A stretch of 45,249 bases of DNA, from the NCBI GenBank assembly GCA_044228285.1, contig JBGAVD010000011.1, forward strand, positions 1 through 45,249, given 5' to 3'. The notes beneath the pieces are model-generated. The model was given only the letters and a program-made list of their open reading frames with translations, was not told where the DNA came from and did no database searches. The translations under genes and the position numbers were made by a program. Positions 8,387-16,566 of the stretch are shown in pieces. The DNA is from JBBATK01 sp044228285. Lineage in GTDB: Bacteria; Bacteroidota; Ignavibacteria; Kapaibacteriales; NICIL-2. Numbering within the stretch: the first letter of the stretch is position 1; each line of letters starts with the position of its first letter.

Positions 8387-9505
8387 TTAACTGCGTTTGC
8401 GGTAGAAAACGAGGGCAAGGATGTTGACCCCGGTGGCTAGGATGAGTAGGGAGCGCATCTCGTTCTGGAGGTCTGCAAAACCGCTGCCTTTGAGAACGAT
8501 CATTCGGATGATGCGTATGAAGTACGACATGGGATTGAAGCGTGTGAGCTCCTGTGCCCAGCTGGGCATGGATTCGATGGGGGTGAAGAGTCCGCCTAGT
8601 AGCAGGAAAACCATCAGAAAGAAGAACGACACAAACATGGCCTGTTGCTGGGTGTTTGCAATGGTGGAGATGAAGAGTCCTAAGCCAAGCACCGCCAACA
8701 AATACACATTCACAAAAACATAAAGGGTGAAGAGCGAACCAATAGGAACCACTCCATAGGCGACTCGGCCAACGATGAGTCCAAGAGCAAACACAACGTT
8801 CCCGATGATTAGAAAGGGCAGCAGCTTACCAAGGATGAACTGCCATTTTCGAATGGGAGTAACATTGATCTGCTCGATGGTGCCGATTTCTTTTTCGCGG
8901 ACAATATTCAACGCACTGAGGAACACACCGACCATAGTGAGCAGTTGTACCAAAATGCCAGGCACCATGAACTTGTGATAGTCCATGTATTGGTTGTACC
9001 AAAAACGAGGTTGCACATCAATTTGTGCCAGCACTGTTGTGCGCGGAATGTTGATGAGGTTGGCGCGGATGTCCTGATTGAAATCGCGAAGTATTCCTTG
9101 AAGGTACGAAGCTCCCAAGCCTGCTTTCACGCCATTAATTGCATTAGCTGCAATAAAGACCTGCGCAGAATTCTCTTTGATGAGATCGCGCTCAAAGTGC
9201 AAGGGAATGTGTAGTATGACATCCGCAGCGTCTTTTTCTATGTCGCTCAATGCTTGTGCGTATGAGTTCGTCACAGACTGCACACGAAAGTAATGCGAGT
9301 TATTCAGCTTCGAAATCAACTGCGTTGTTGAGCTTGAATGGTCCGCATCAACGATGGCGATGTTGACATTGCGCACTTCATAGTCGGCAGCTAAGGGAAA
9401 GATAATGAGTTGCAGTACTGGTGCAACAAAGATGACCCGAAGGATTGCCGAGTTGCGAAAGATTTGTCGAAACTCTTTTTGCAGTAACACAAGGAGTACA
9501 CGCAT
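8387..9505 (-). CDS. ABC-2 type exporter permease (YbhR position)
   Basis: The 372-residue protein has the ABC-2 membrane-domain plan: an N-terminal helix (after L-L-Q-K-E-F-R-Q-I-F), a large extracytoplasmic domain (about residues 35-170), then five or more hydrophobic helices from about 175. The coupling segment V-R-E-K-E-I-G-T-I-E-Q-I-N-V-T-P, typical of YhhJ/YbhR-like permeases, is present. It is the last gene of the operon; its start overlaps the stop of the upstream permease by one base. With the sister permease it would form the membrane channel, energised by the two ATPases and joined to the HlyD-like subunit. The substrate is unknown; drugs or cations are typical for relatives. Confidence 0.9.
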   Translation of the reverse strand: MRVLLVLLQKEFRQIFRNSAILRVIFVAPVLQLIIFPLAADYEVRNVNIAIVDADHSSSTTQLISKLNNSHYFRVQSVTNSYAQALSDIEKDAADVILHIPLHFERDLIKENSAQVFIAANAINGVKAGLGASYLQGILRDFNQDIRANLINIPRTTVLAQIDVQPRFWYNQYMDYHKFMVPGILVQLLTMVGVFLSALNIVREKEIGTIEQINVTPIRKWQFILGKLLPFLIIGNVVFALGLIVGRVAYGVVPIGSLFTLYVFVNVYLLAVLGLGLFISTIANTQQQAMFVSFFFLMVFLLLGGLFTPIESMPSWAQELTRFNPMSYFIRIIRMIVLKGSGFADLQNEMRSLLILATGVNILALVFYRKRS

Positions 9506-10608
9506 TAGAGACGCTCCTTAAATCGTGCTATACCTAGAACCAAGAAGAAGGTAGCCATTCCTGCCAGGATAAGTGTTTCTTTGATAACTCCGGCAAAGCC
9601 CAGACCTTTAATCATTACAGACTTTACGATCACAAAGAACCAACGGGCCGGCAGCGCATTCGAAATGATTTGCATGGGCAGCGGCAGATTCTCAATGGGA
9701 AACATAAATCCGCTGAGGAGGATGGTTGGGAGCATCATTGCCATCATCGACACCAACATGGCGGTTTGTTGAGTGTCGGTTTGATTTGATATAACGAGTC
9801 CTATCGCGAGTGAAGTAAGAATAAACAACACACTCTCTGCAAGCAACAACAGAAGCGTGCCTCGGATAGGCAGGCCTAGTAAGGTGGTGCTGAGAACGAG
9901 AATCACGGCAACAATCAACATACCTAGTACTAGGTAGGGCAAAGCTTTGGAGATGATGATGACGATTGGTCGCATTGGCGACACCAGCAACACTTCCATG
10001 GTTCCCATTTCTTTCTCTCGTACTACAGCCACTGATGTCATCAACACACACACCAGCATGAGGACCATTGCTATCACTCCGGGCACAAAATTATACGCAC
10101 CTTTTTGTTGAGGGTTGTACAGCATTCGTATCTCAGGCTTGATAAGATAGGGTAGTGTCTGTCCGACGTTTAGTTCATTGGTATAGTCACTTATGATACT
10201 CGTAGCGTAGTTGGTAATAGTAGTCGCCACATTTGGATCGGATGCATCTGCAATGAGTTGAATGGCATTGCGATTCGTGTGGAGCAGATCTGATCGGAAG
10301 TTTTGCGGAAAGACCACAACCATTTTTGCAGCACCGCGACGAAACACGTCTTCAATTCCAGCCTGCGATGAAAGATGTTCACCTAGTTCGAAATAGGCAC
10401 TCGCATCCAAACGTTGAACAATGTGTTGAGTACTGAGGTCGTGCGAAAGATCTAACACCGCTATGCGCGTGTTCTTGACTTCGTTGGTGAGCGCAAAGCC
10501 AAAAAGAACGATCTGCACAATAGGCATGCCGAAAAGAATCAGCAGAGTTCTACCATCTCGCAGAATGTGCTTGAATTCTTTCAGAATAAATGTGAAGAGA
10601 AGATCCAT
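9505..10608 (-). CDS. ABC-2 type exporter permease (YbhS position)
   Basis: A 367-residue paralogue of the downstream permease with the same plan: an N-terminal helix after F-I-L-K-E-F-K-H-I-L-R-D, a soluble periplasmic domain (about residues 40-165), then a set of membrane helices. The segment V-V-R-E-K-E-M-G-T-M-E-V-L-L-V-S-P is the conserved coupling motif. The gene order TetR, HlyD, ATPase(s), permease, permease matches E. coli ybhG-F-S-R. Unlike the other junctions in this operon, there is a 249-base gap to the upstream ATPase gene, filled by two small open frames. Confidence 0.9.
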   Translation of the reverse strand: MDLLFTFILKEFKHILRDGRTLLILFGMPIVQIVLFGFALTNEVKNTRIAVLDLSHDLSTQHIVQRLDASAYFELGEHLSSQAGIEDVFRRGAAKMVVVFPQNFRSDLLHTNRNAIQLIADASDPNVATTITNYATSIISDYTNELNVGQTLPYLIKPEIRMLYNPQQKGAYNFVPGVIAMVLMLVCVLMTSVAVVREKEMGTMEVLLVSPMRPIVIIISKALPYLVLGMLIVAVILVLSTTLLGLPIRGTLLLLLAESVLFILTSLAIGLVISNQTDTQQTAMLVSMMAMMLPTILLSGFMFPIENLPLPMQIISNALPARWFFVIVKSVMIKGLGFAGVIKETLILAGMATFFLVLGIARFKERL

Positions 10609-10619
10609 ATTCTTTGGTG

Positions 10620-10703
10620 TTAACGGTGCTGTGTTCTGAGCTTGTCATTGAAGCGCATCAGGTCGATCTGTGATCTTCGTACTTTATACGGACATTCTAT
10701 CAC
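10620..10703 (-). CDS. Small ORF (27 aa) in the ABC operon gap
   Basis: A GTG start at 10703 overlaps the TGA of the preceding 51-codon frame (GTGA), and the frame ends with TAA 11 bases before the permease ATG at 10608. The peptide is basic (V-I-E-C-P-Y-K-V-R-R-S-Q-I-D-L-M...R-T-Q-H-R). No family is recognised. The overlap and tight packing suggest either translational coupling or one longer protein broken by a frameshift. Coding status is an inference. Confidence 0.35.
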   Translation of the reverse strand: MIECPYKVRRSQIDLMRFNDKLRTQHR

Positions 10704-10855
10704 AGCAACAGTTCGCGCATTTGTTCGTGTGTTTGTTTGTCTACTTGTATGTGTGCTTGTGTGATTTTTTGTACGTCTTCTTCATCATGTGCTTGAGTGA
10801 AGCTGCAACCTTTACATGTTGATTGGCTTGTCTCCTCTTCGCTCGTGCACCTCAT
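10700..10855 (-). CDS. Small ORF (51 aa) in the ABC operon gap
   Basis: ATG at 10855 follows the ATPase stop (10858-10860) after only two bases, and the frame closes at 10700. The peptide is acidic then amphipathic: M-R-C-T-S-E-E-E, a C-K-G-C pair at residues 14-17, then a Gln/His/Lys-rich stretch with spaced Val/Ile that could form a coiled coil, ending M-R-E-L-L-L. I do not recognise a family. The placement exactly fills the only gap in an otherwise overlapping operon, which argues for a real gene; the short length keeps confidence moderate. Confidence 0.45.
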   Translation of the reverse strand: MRCTSEEETSQSTCKGCSFTQAHDEEDVQKITQAHIQVDKQTHEQMRELLL

Positions 10856-10857
10856 CC

Positions 10858-11613
10858 TTAGTCAGCACTGCGTTGGGCTTTGCGAGCCAGAGCGTGAAAG
10901 ACCTCATCCATCGATTGTGCATTGAATTGTTCTTTGAGTTGTTGTGGGGTGTCGAGAGCATCGATGCGACCATCGACCATGATCGACACACGATCACAAT
11001 ACTCTGCTTCATCCATATAGTGCGTAGTGACGAAGATGGTAATGCCCTTATGTGCAGCTTCGTAGATCATGTCCCAGAACTGTCGACGTGTAATTGGGTC
11101 CACACCACCAGTAGGTTCATCGAGGAATACAATGGTCGGACTATGAAGAATAGCAATTGAGAACGAGAGTTTTTGTCGCCAGCCTAGAGGCAAAGACGCT
11201 ACCATCGTATCAGCTTGACTATGCAGACCGAGTGTCTCGATCAATGCTTCTGACTTCTGCTTCAGCTCTTGTGTTTTCAAGCCATAGATACCTCCGAAGA
11301 AGCGAATGTTCTCGCGCACCGTGAGGTCTTCATAGAGCGAGAACTTTTGGCTCATGTATCCAATGTTAGCTTTAATCTGTTCGGCTTCTTTCTCAACATC
11401 AAAGCCCGCAACGGTGGCGGTGCCGCTGCTTGGACGTGAGATGCCGATGAGCATTTTCATTGCAGTCGTCTTCCCCGCTCCATTCGCGCCGAGAAAGCCA
11501 AAGATCTCACCGCGCTGTACCGAGAAACTAATGGCATCAACCGCAGTAAAGCTTCCGAAACGCTTGCTAAGCTTCGAGACCTTTATGACAGGTGATGCTG
11601 CTTCATTGCTCAC
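10858..11613 (-). CDS. ABC exporter ATPase, second subunit (YbhF C-terminal half equivalent)
   Basis: The 251-residue nucleotide-binding protein has Walker A G-A-N-G-A-G-K-T-T near residue 40, a Q loop (M-S-Q-K-F-S-L-Y), Walker B I-V-F-L-D-E-P-T-G-G-V-D and an H loop (T-T-H-Y-M-D-E-A). Its signature motif is S-L-P-L-G-W-R-Q-K-L instead of LSGGQ, a change also known from the C-terminal half of fused YbhF-type ATPases. The GTG start at 11613 overlaps the stop of the preceding ATPase gene (GTGA). Together the two probably form an asymmetric ATPase pair that in E. coli YbhF is one polypeptide. Confidence 0.92.
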   Translation of the reverse strand: MSNEAASPVIKVSKLSKRFGSFTAVDAISFSVQRGEIFGFLGANGAGKTTAMKMLIGISRPSSGTATVAGFDVEKEAEQIKANIGYMSQKFSLYEDLTVRENIRFFGGIYGLKTQELKQKSEALIETLGLHSQADTMVASLPLGWRQKLSFSIAILHSPTIVFLDEPTGGVDPITRRQFWDMIYEAAHKGITIFVTTHYMDEAEYCDRVSIMVDGRIDALDTPQQLKEQFNAQSMDEVFHALARKAQRSAD

Positions 11614-12608
11614 AACTTTGCTCCTTTGTGCTCAGAAGTGTTCTCAAGCAGTTGCTGGTCCGCAGCATGTTGTTGATTCTGCGCCTCAGCTCCTTGCGAC
11701 AAACTCATAAAGCTATCTTCAATTCCTGCATGAATCTTGCTCACTTGAATGTTGGTGTGTGCGCGCTGAGTTAGGAAGCTCTCAATCTCAGCTGCTCCTA
11801 CTTTCTGTGCGGCGTCTGTTGTGATCGTTAGGTGATGAGCGTCGCCAAATGCATAACAGCTTTCACAGAAGGCTGCTTCACGAAGTTGGAGCAGAGCCTC
11901 GTACATTGACTTCACTTTCACAGCATAGAGATCATTCTTGAAAGTGTCTTTTATGTTGTTCGGTTCGGCCACACTAAGTATGCGTCCATTCTGAATGAAG
12001 GCTATGCGATCGCAGAGTGATGCTTCGTCCATGTAGGGAGTAGAGACGAGAATACTGATGTTCTGAGCTTTGAGTCGTTTGAGCATTTCCCAGAACTCAC
12101 GACGTGAAACAGGATCCACGCCTGTTGTTGGTTCATCGAGAAACAATATCGAAGGCTTATGAATCAATGCGCAGCACAGAGCCAGTTTTTGCTTCATGCC
12201 ACCGCTGAGTTTTCCGGCTCTTCTCTTTTTAAAGGGTTCGAGCTGTACGTAGATGTCGCGCACGAGATCGTAGTTCTGCTCAATGGTAGTATGAAAGACC
12301 TTGGCGAAGAAGTTTAGGTTCTCTTCTACACTGAGATCCGGATAGAGCGAGAAGCGACCTGGCATGTAACCGACACGCTTTCGTATTGTTTTATAGTCGG
12401 CTCGAACATCGAAGCCATCTACCTGTGCATTGCCGCTGTCAGCGAGAAGAACCGTCGTGAGTATTCGGAAGAGGGAAGTTTTGCCAGCACCGTCAGGACC
12501 AATCAAACCAAAGAGTTCAGCCTGCTCTACCTCGAAACTCAGTTCTCGCAAGGCATTGGGGTGTTGCGGGTAGTGTTTGCTGATGTTATCGACGACAATG
12601 GCTTTCAC
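11610..12608 (-). CDS. ABC exporter ATPase, first subunit (YbhF N-terminal half equivalent)
   Basis: About 332 residues. Walker A is G-P-D-G-A-G-K-T-S, the signature is the regular L-S-G-G-M-K-Q-K-L, Walker B is I-L-F-L-D-E-P-T-T-G-V-D, and the H-loop histidine is replaced (S-T-P-Y-M-D-E-A). So one half of the pair keeps the signature and the other keeps the switch histidine. A C-terminal extension of about 100 residues follows the ATPase core. The open frame extends to 12746, but GTG at 12608 overlaps the HlyD stop (GTGA) and matches the family start V-K-A-I-V-V-D-N-I-S-K. Translational coupling with both neighbours is likely. Confidence 0.92.
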   Translation of the reverse strand: MKAIVVDNISKHYPQHPNALRELSFEVEQAELFGLIGPDGAGKTSLFRILTTVLLADSGNAQVDGFDVRADYKTIRKRVGYMPGRFSLYPDLSVEENLNFFAKVFHTTIEQNYDLVRDIYVQLEPFKKRRAGKLSGGMKQKLALCCALIHKPSILFLDEPTTGVDPVSRREFWEMLKRLKAQNISILVSTPYMDEASLCDRIAFIQNGRILSVAEPNNIKDTFKNDLYAVKVKSMYEALLQLREAAFCESCYAFGDAHHLTITTDAAQKVGAAEIESFLTQRAHTNIQVSKIHAGIEDSFMSLSQGAEAQNQQHAADQQLLENTSEHKGAKL

Positions 12609-13501
12609 AAGCGAGCTTCTCCGTACATGCCGATTTTGAGAAATCCATCGTTGACGACTGCGATCTTCATCGCGTAGACAAGATTCGCTCGCTCGTCTTT
12701 TGTTTGAATCGTCTTCGGAGTGAACTCCGCTTTCGACGAGATCCACAGTATCTTACCCTTGTACTCTTTCATATTACTTGCGCCGCGGTCAACTGCAACA
12801 AGCACCTCTTGTCCTAGCTTTACTGTGCTGAGATCCGTACCACTGATGTATGCTCGCAAGTTCAGTGTACTCAAATCGGCAATCTTGTAGAGTGCTTTCC
12901 CTGGTACACAAAGTTCGTGTTGCTGAGCATACTTGGTGAGTACAGTGCCGTGGATGGGATTTACTATCCGACACTTTGCCAATTGATCGTTGAGTTGATC
13001 AATCTGTGCAAGCAGTGGCGGTACTTGTGCGCGTATACCACCCGTGTTGATATGCAGCGTTTTTTGCAGCGCTTCATATTGTTTTTGCAGCACCGCTACT
13101 TGTCCGTTTATGTCGTCTACTATTTTCTGCGTTGTCGACCCCTGCTTCAGCAGCAACTGAAAACGTTGTTGTTCATTGCGTGCCACAGAGAGTTGCTCCT
13201 GAATGGCAGCTAGCTGACTGAGCTCATCAGGCTGGGTGGAGAGCACTGCAGCAATTTGTGCTTGCAGTTGTTTGCGCCGGAGCGCGAGTTGAGTGGTATC
13301 GATGCTGCCCAGCAAAGCGTTTGCCGACAGCGTATCACCTTCTTCGCAGGCGAAAGAGAGCAGACGTCCATTACCTTCAGCAGAGACAATAACTTCGGTC
13401 GCTTCGAAGGCCCCGCTTGCAGTGGGGACTACTTCTTTCTTTGAGCAAGCTACTAAGCTGAGCACTATGAGTGTCGCAACACTCCCATACAGTGATTTCA
13501 T
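12605..13501 (-). CDS. HlyD-family periplasmic adaptor lipoprotein (YbhG-like)
   Basis: The 298-residue protein begins M-K-S-L-Y-G-S-V-A-T-L with lipobox L-V-A-C near residue 18, so it is probably membrane-anchored by lipid. A biotinyl-lipoyl-like half (L-L-S-F-A-C-E-E-G-D-T-L-S-A-N) is followed by a coiled-coil hairpin rich in Gln/Leu, the second half R-I-V-N-P-I-H-G-T-V-L, and a beta-barrel segment. This is the usual membrane-fusion protein plan. ATG at 13501 is preferred over the upstream frame (to 13627), which would overlap the TetR gene. It lies four bases after the regulator stop. It would bridge the ABC permease pair to an outer-membrane partner that is not in the window. Confidence 0.88.
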   Translation of the reverse strand: MKSLYGSVATLIVLSLVACSKKEVVPTASGAFEATEVIVSAEGNGRLLSFACEEGDTLSANALLGSIDTTQLALRRKQLQAQIAAVLSTQPDELSQLAAIQEQLSVARNEQQRFQLLLKQGSTTQKIVDDINGQVAVLQKQYEALQKTLHINTGGIRAQVPPLLAQIDQLNDQLAKCRIVNPIHGTVLTKYAQQHELCVPGKALYKIADLSTLNLRAYISGTDLSTVKLGQEVLVAVDRGASNMKEYKGKILWISSKAEFTPKTIQTKDERANLVYAMKIAVVNDGFLKIGMYGEARL

Positions 13502-13505
13502 GGTC

Positions 13506-14147
13506 TTATCGAATTCGTAAATGTTCAACCAATACATCAGTCGCTTCTTCAATCCAGCGGATAAGCACTTGTTGGTATTCTTCATCAGAGTATCCAGAGA
13601 CGGCAAGGACCATTGGTCGTGCAACAAAAGGAAAGCGCGTCAAGGCGAACACTTCAAGGAAGACAAACATTGGGTCGACGGCCCTTATCTCCGAGTTACG
13701 TACCGCTTGGTGCACCTGAGCAGCAAAGACTTTAAAGACGTTCTGCATACTCGATTGACTGACCATTTTCTGAAAGCGCTCTGCATCACGACTTAATTCG
13801 CGAATAACAAACATGGGCAAAGTCGGATTGGCTTGGAGGTACAGGATTTCGTCTTTTACTAAACGACGAATCTTGTCGAGAAATGTCAGATCCGACTGCA
13901 ACACCTCTTTTAAAGAACGATGCATGTCGCGCGTTAACTCTTCAAAGATCTTCGCGAACAACTGCTCTTTCGAGCGGAAATAGTAGTGAACTAATGCTTT
14001 GTTAATCTGCGCTGCATCCGCAATCTCTTGCATTCTCGCACCGTCAAATCCCTTCAACAAAAACACCTTAATAGCCGCTTCAACAATGCGCTGCTCCGCC
14101 GTCAAATTCGCGACCTCAGTATGATAGATGGTAGGTGTTTCCGTCAT
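13506..14147 (-). CDS. TetR-family regulator of the exporter operon (CecR-like position)
   Basis: The 213-residue protein has an N-terminal TetR helix-turn-helix: R-I-V-E-A-A-I-K-V-F-L-L-K-G-F-D-G-A-R, then I-A-D-A-A-Q-I-N-K-A-L-V-H-Y-Y-F, S-K-E-Q-L-F. The C-terminal ligand domain is of the type seen in YbiH/CecR regulators. It is the first gene of the operon, four bases upstream of the adaptor gene, as cecR is for ybhGFSR in E. coli. A palindrome 36 bases upstream of its ATG is a likely self-operator, so it probably represses its own operon until it binds a ligand. Confidence 0.88.
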   Translation of the reverse strand: MTETPTIYHTEVANLTAEQRIVEAAIKVFLLKGFDGARMQEIADAAQINKALVHYYFRSKEQLFAKIFEELTRDMHRSLKEVLQSDLTFLDKIRRLVKDEILYLQANPTLPMFVIRELSRDAERFQKMVSQSSMQNVFKVFAAQVHQAVRNSEIRAVDPMFVFLEVFALTRFPFVARPMVLAVSGYSDEEYQQVLIRWIEEATDVLVEHLRIR

Positions 14148-14182
14148 GTTTGCGTGGCCAAAATCGTGATTAACCAGACACT

Positions 14183-14198
14183 TTAACCAAATGGTTAA
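14183..14198. promoter_or_regulatory. Candidate TetR operator palindrome
   Basis: TTAACCA-AA-TGGTTAA is a perfect 7-bp inverted repeat with a 2-base centre, 36-51 bases upstream of the TetR start. A further half-site TTAACCA lies at about 14170-14176. The position and symmetry suit autorepression. No direct binding evidence can be seen. Confidence 0.6.
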
Positions 14199-14445
14199 TG
14201 CAACTTACGCATAAAGTGGCCTTCTGCAAGCGCCAACGGTCAAAATCTTGAATTCTGGTTGTTCTCGTCAGGTGAACTGTTCTTATAGAGGAAGATTGTA
14301 GCGGCAAAGAAAGGGCTCGGATGGAGATTCTTTGCATTAATGAAATGGTCAAACACCTCGGTACAGATCTAACTCTTCCTCGAGCTGCAGATCAGCATGG
14401 GCTTGCGGACTATGATGTGTGATTGAGCGCGAAAAGCTCGAATTG

Positions 14446-14502
14446 GAGTAAAATGTTGCCGAAATATGGCAATTTGAGACTAGAATTGGTTAATTTTTAC
14501 TC
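14446..14502. other. Structured non-coding DNA upstream of the TetR operon
   Basis: GAGTAAAA (14446-14453) and TTTTACTC (14495-14502) form the outer arms of an imperfect inverted repeat. Inside it, TTGCC (14456-14460) and GGCAA (14468-14472) form a small perfect hairpin. The surrounding gap 14199-14561 holds no gene I can support. Confidence 0.35.
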
Positions 14503-14561
14503 GAAAAGCTGTTCTCGCAGCAGGACTGCGTCGAGGTATGATCAGAAAAGAGTAGAAACAG

Positions 14562-14590
14562 AAAACGACCCAGTTGCTGAACTGAGTCGT
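14562..14590 (-). terminator. Terminator of the VOC (PhnB-like) gene
   Basis: On the minus strand CGACTCAGTT pairs with AACTGGGTCG (one G-T pair) around a 4-base loop, then TTTTCTGTTTC follows. It lies 29 bases beyond the stop of the 14619-15092 gene. Confidence 0.75.
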
Positions 14591-14618
14591 CGTCTTGAAA
14601 GTTCAGATTCATTGCGGA

Positions 14619-15092
14619 TTAGAGTCCAGCAGAAGCCTTTTCCAGTTCAGGCACCGAGATCTTGACCATTTGCATCATGGCATCGAGCACCCGTTGTGAG
14701 GCTTCACGATCAGGCTGAGACATCAATTGGAACAGTGCTTTTGGTACGATCTGCCAGGTAACACCGTATTTATCGGTGATCCAGCCACATTGCATTGCTG
14801 TGCCTTCGGCACTCAAGGCGTCCCACAACCTATCAACCTCTTCTTGGTTATCGCATTGCACCAATATCGAAAAGGCTGGGGTCAAAGCGTACATTGGTCC
14901 ACCATTCAGCAATGTGTACCCAACTCCACCAATTTCCAATCCCATCGTCATGACAGCACCGGCATTTTCCTCGTTCCACGAGCCATATCGCTGTACAGAA
15001 GTCACTTTCGTATCTGGGAAGGTGCGAGTATAGAACTCGGCAGCTTCTTCGGCGTTGTTATTAAACCACAGAAAAGGGGTATAGCTGAGCAT
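14619..15092 (-). CDS. VOC-superfamily PhnB-like protein
   Basis: The 157-residue protein matches the PhnB/'3-demethylubiquinone-9 3-methyltransferase' branch of the vicinal oxygen chelate superfamily. It begins M-L-S-Y-T-P-F-L-W-F-N-N-N-A-E-E-A-A-E-F-Y and contains Y-T-L-L-N-G-G-P, then C-G-W-I-T-D-K-Y-G-V-T-W-Q-I-V-P near the C terminus. The methyltransferase name is historical; function is unknown. The frame extends upstream to 15215, but those codons cross a hairpin region and have no family match, so the ATG at 15092 is used. It has its own terminator and looks like a single-gene unit. Confidence 0.85.
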   Translation of the reverse strand: MLSYTPFLWFNNNAEEAAEFYTRTFPDTKVTSVQRYGSWNEENAGAVMTMGLEIGGVGYTLLNGGPMYALTPAFSILVQCDNQEEVDRLWDALSAEGTAMQCGWITDKYGVTWQIVPKALFQLMSQPDREASQRVLDAMMQMVKISVPELEKASAGL

Positions 15093-15142
15093 AAGAAGAG
15101 TTGATAAAGTGAAAAATGATAGCCTCGCGGTCAGATTCTCAA

Positions 15143-15176
15143 GAGATTTTTCTTCAACCTGCGCCGCGCGGGGCGC
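15143..15176. repeat. T-rich leader plus GC hairpin (dispersed element copy)
   Basis: AGAGATTTTTCTTCAACCT (15143-15161) is nearly identical to the leader at 8086-8105. It is followed by a GC-rich inverted repeat of GCGCC and GGCGC. It lies in the 15093-15322 gap between two divergent genes. Confidence 0.45.
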
Positions 15177-15322
15177 GTCCGCAGCCTGCAAAACCAGTGT
15201 ATTGAGTTTCCACATGAGAATGTGTACAAAGATATGTCGTAATTACCCCGTGGAGGGTGCAAAATTCGTCACTCTTCGGGGTTATTGCGACAGATTGCCG
15301 CAGAATGTGCATATTTGCGTTT

Positions 15323-16300
15323 ATGAAGCACATAAGTATCCTTGTTCCCTATGATGCCGTGCCGGCAGCGGTAGTCGACCCTCAGTATATGTTCAGCGCC
15401 GTCAACACCTTTCATCAGTCGCGCAGTTCGGAGCCAACTTTTTGCGTGGAGCTTGTGGGTGCCAGTCGCGAAGTTCAGTTAGCGGGAGGGTCTGTTGTCA
15501 TACGTTGCGACAAACTTATTTCCGAGTTAAGCAGCACCGATCTCATTATCATCCCAGCGATCAGCGGTGATTTATCGGCGACGATTCAGGCGAATCGAAT
15601 CTACCGTCACTGGATTGTTCAGCAGTACAAGAACGGTGCCGAGGTAGCGAGTCTGTGTATCGGCGCTTTTCTCTTAGCCGATACCGGCTTACTCGACGGT
15701 TCAGCGTGTTCAACTCACTGGTTATATGCTGACGAATTCCGTTCCATGTATCCCAATGTCGAGCTCAAAAGTGACCGATTGATTTGCGAGCACCGAGGTC
15801 TCTACTCGAGTGGTGGAGCTTCATCGTATTGGAGCCTTCTTCTTTATCTGGTTGAGAAGTACACTGACCGACAAACCGCGATCATGGCGTCGAAGTTTTT
15901 TCTGTTGGACATGGGACGTCACTCTCAAGCCATGTTCAGCATCTTCAAGGGTCAGCGTGATCACGATGATGTACTCGTGCAAAGCGTCCAGAACCTCATT
16001 GAAAAGCAGTATCGCGAAAAACTCTCGGTGTCAAGTCTGGCTGATTCCGTTCACCTCGGTCGTCGCACCTTCGAACGTCGCTTTCGCGCAGCAACCGCAA
16101 ACACCGTAGGCGAGTATCAGCAGCGCGTTCGCACAGAGGTGGCCAAGCACTTACTCGAGAACGGCCGACGAAACGTCACAGAAGTCATGCTCGAAGTTGG
16201 CTACTCAGACGCCAAAGCCTTCCGCGATGTCTTCAAGAAACATACAGGTTTGAGTCCGGTTGAGTACCGCAAGCGATATAACTCAGAAGCAGCGTCCTAA
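15323..16300 (+). CDS. GlxA-family AraC-type regulator with DJ-1/PfpI domain
   Basis: The 325-residue protein joins an N-terminal DJ-1/PfpI-like class I amidotransferase domain to a C-terminal AraC helix-turn-helix pair. The first starts I-S-I-L-V-P-Y-D, with the elbow A-S-L-C-I-G-A-F-L-L-A and T-H-W at about residues 135-160. The AraC part has L-S-V-S-S-L-A-D-S-V-H-L-G-R-R-T-F-E-R-R-F and V-T-E-V-M-L-E-V-G-Y-S-D-A-K-A-F-R-D-V-F-K. ATG at 15323 (M-K-H-I-S-I-L) is the family-type start, although the frame is open to 15257. Relatives regulate metabolic or stress genes. It is divergent from the VOC gene; the target is not visible. Confidence 0.9.
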   Translation: MKHISILVPYDAVPAAVVDPQYMFSAVNTFHQSRSSEPTFCVELVGASREVQLAGGSVVIRCDKLISELSSTDLIIIPAISGDLSATIQANRIYRHWIVQQYKNGAEVASLCIGAFLLADTGLLDGSACSTHWLYADEFRSMYPNVELKSDRLICEHRGLYSSGGASSYWSLLLYLVEKYTDRQTAIMASKFFLLDMGRHSQAMFSIFKGQRDHDDVLVQSVQNLIEKQYREKLSVSSLADSVHLGRRTFERRFRAATANTVGEYQQRVRTEVAKHLLENGRRNVTEVMLEVGYSDAKAFRDVFKKHTGLSPVEYRKRYNSEAAS

Positions 16301-16566
16301 GAGTATGTCAATGCATGCTGGAGTAGTTGTTTCCAGGGAATGAGATAAACTCTCAGAGATTTCTTGTTTGTTTGATATGCAAACTGGCCGAACTGTCTGT
16401 TGTCTATACAGAGATAACTGGAATGTAGTTCATTATCAATCTGTGTGTCAATGCCAACCAATAGTTGATGATTCACCCACTCTTCCTACGAGAGAAGCGG
16501 CGGCGCCAGCCGACGCATGATAAAGAGAAGGCTACGAGAGAATATCTGAGAGCACATTCTCGCGCA

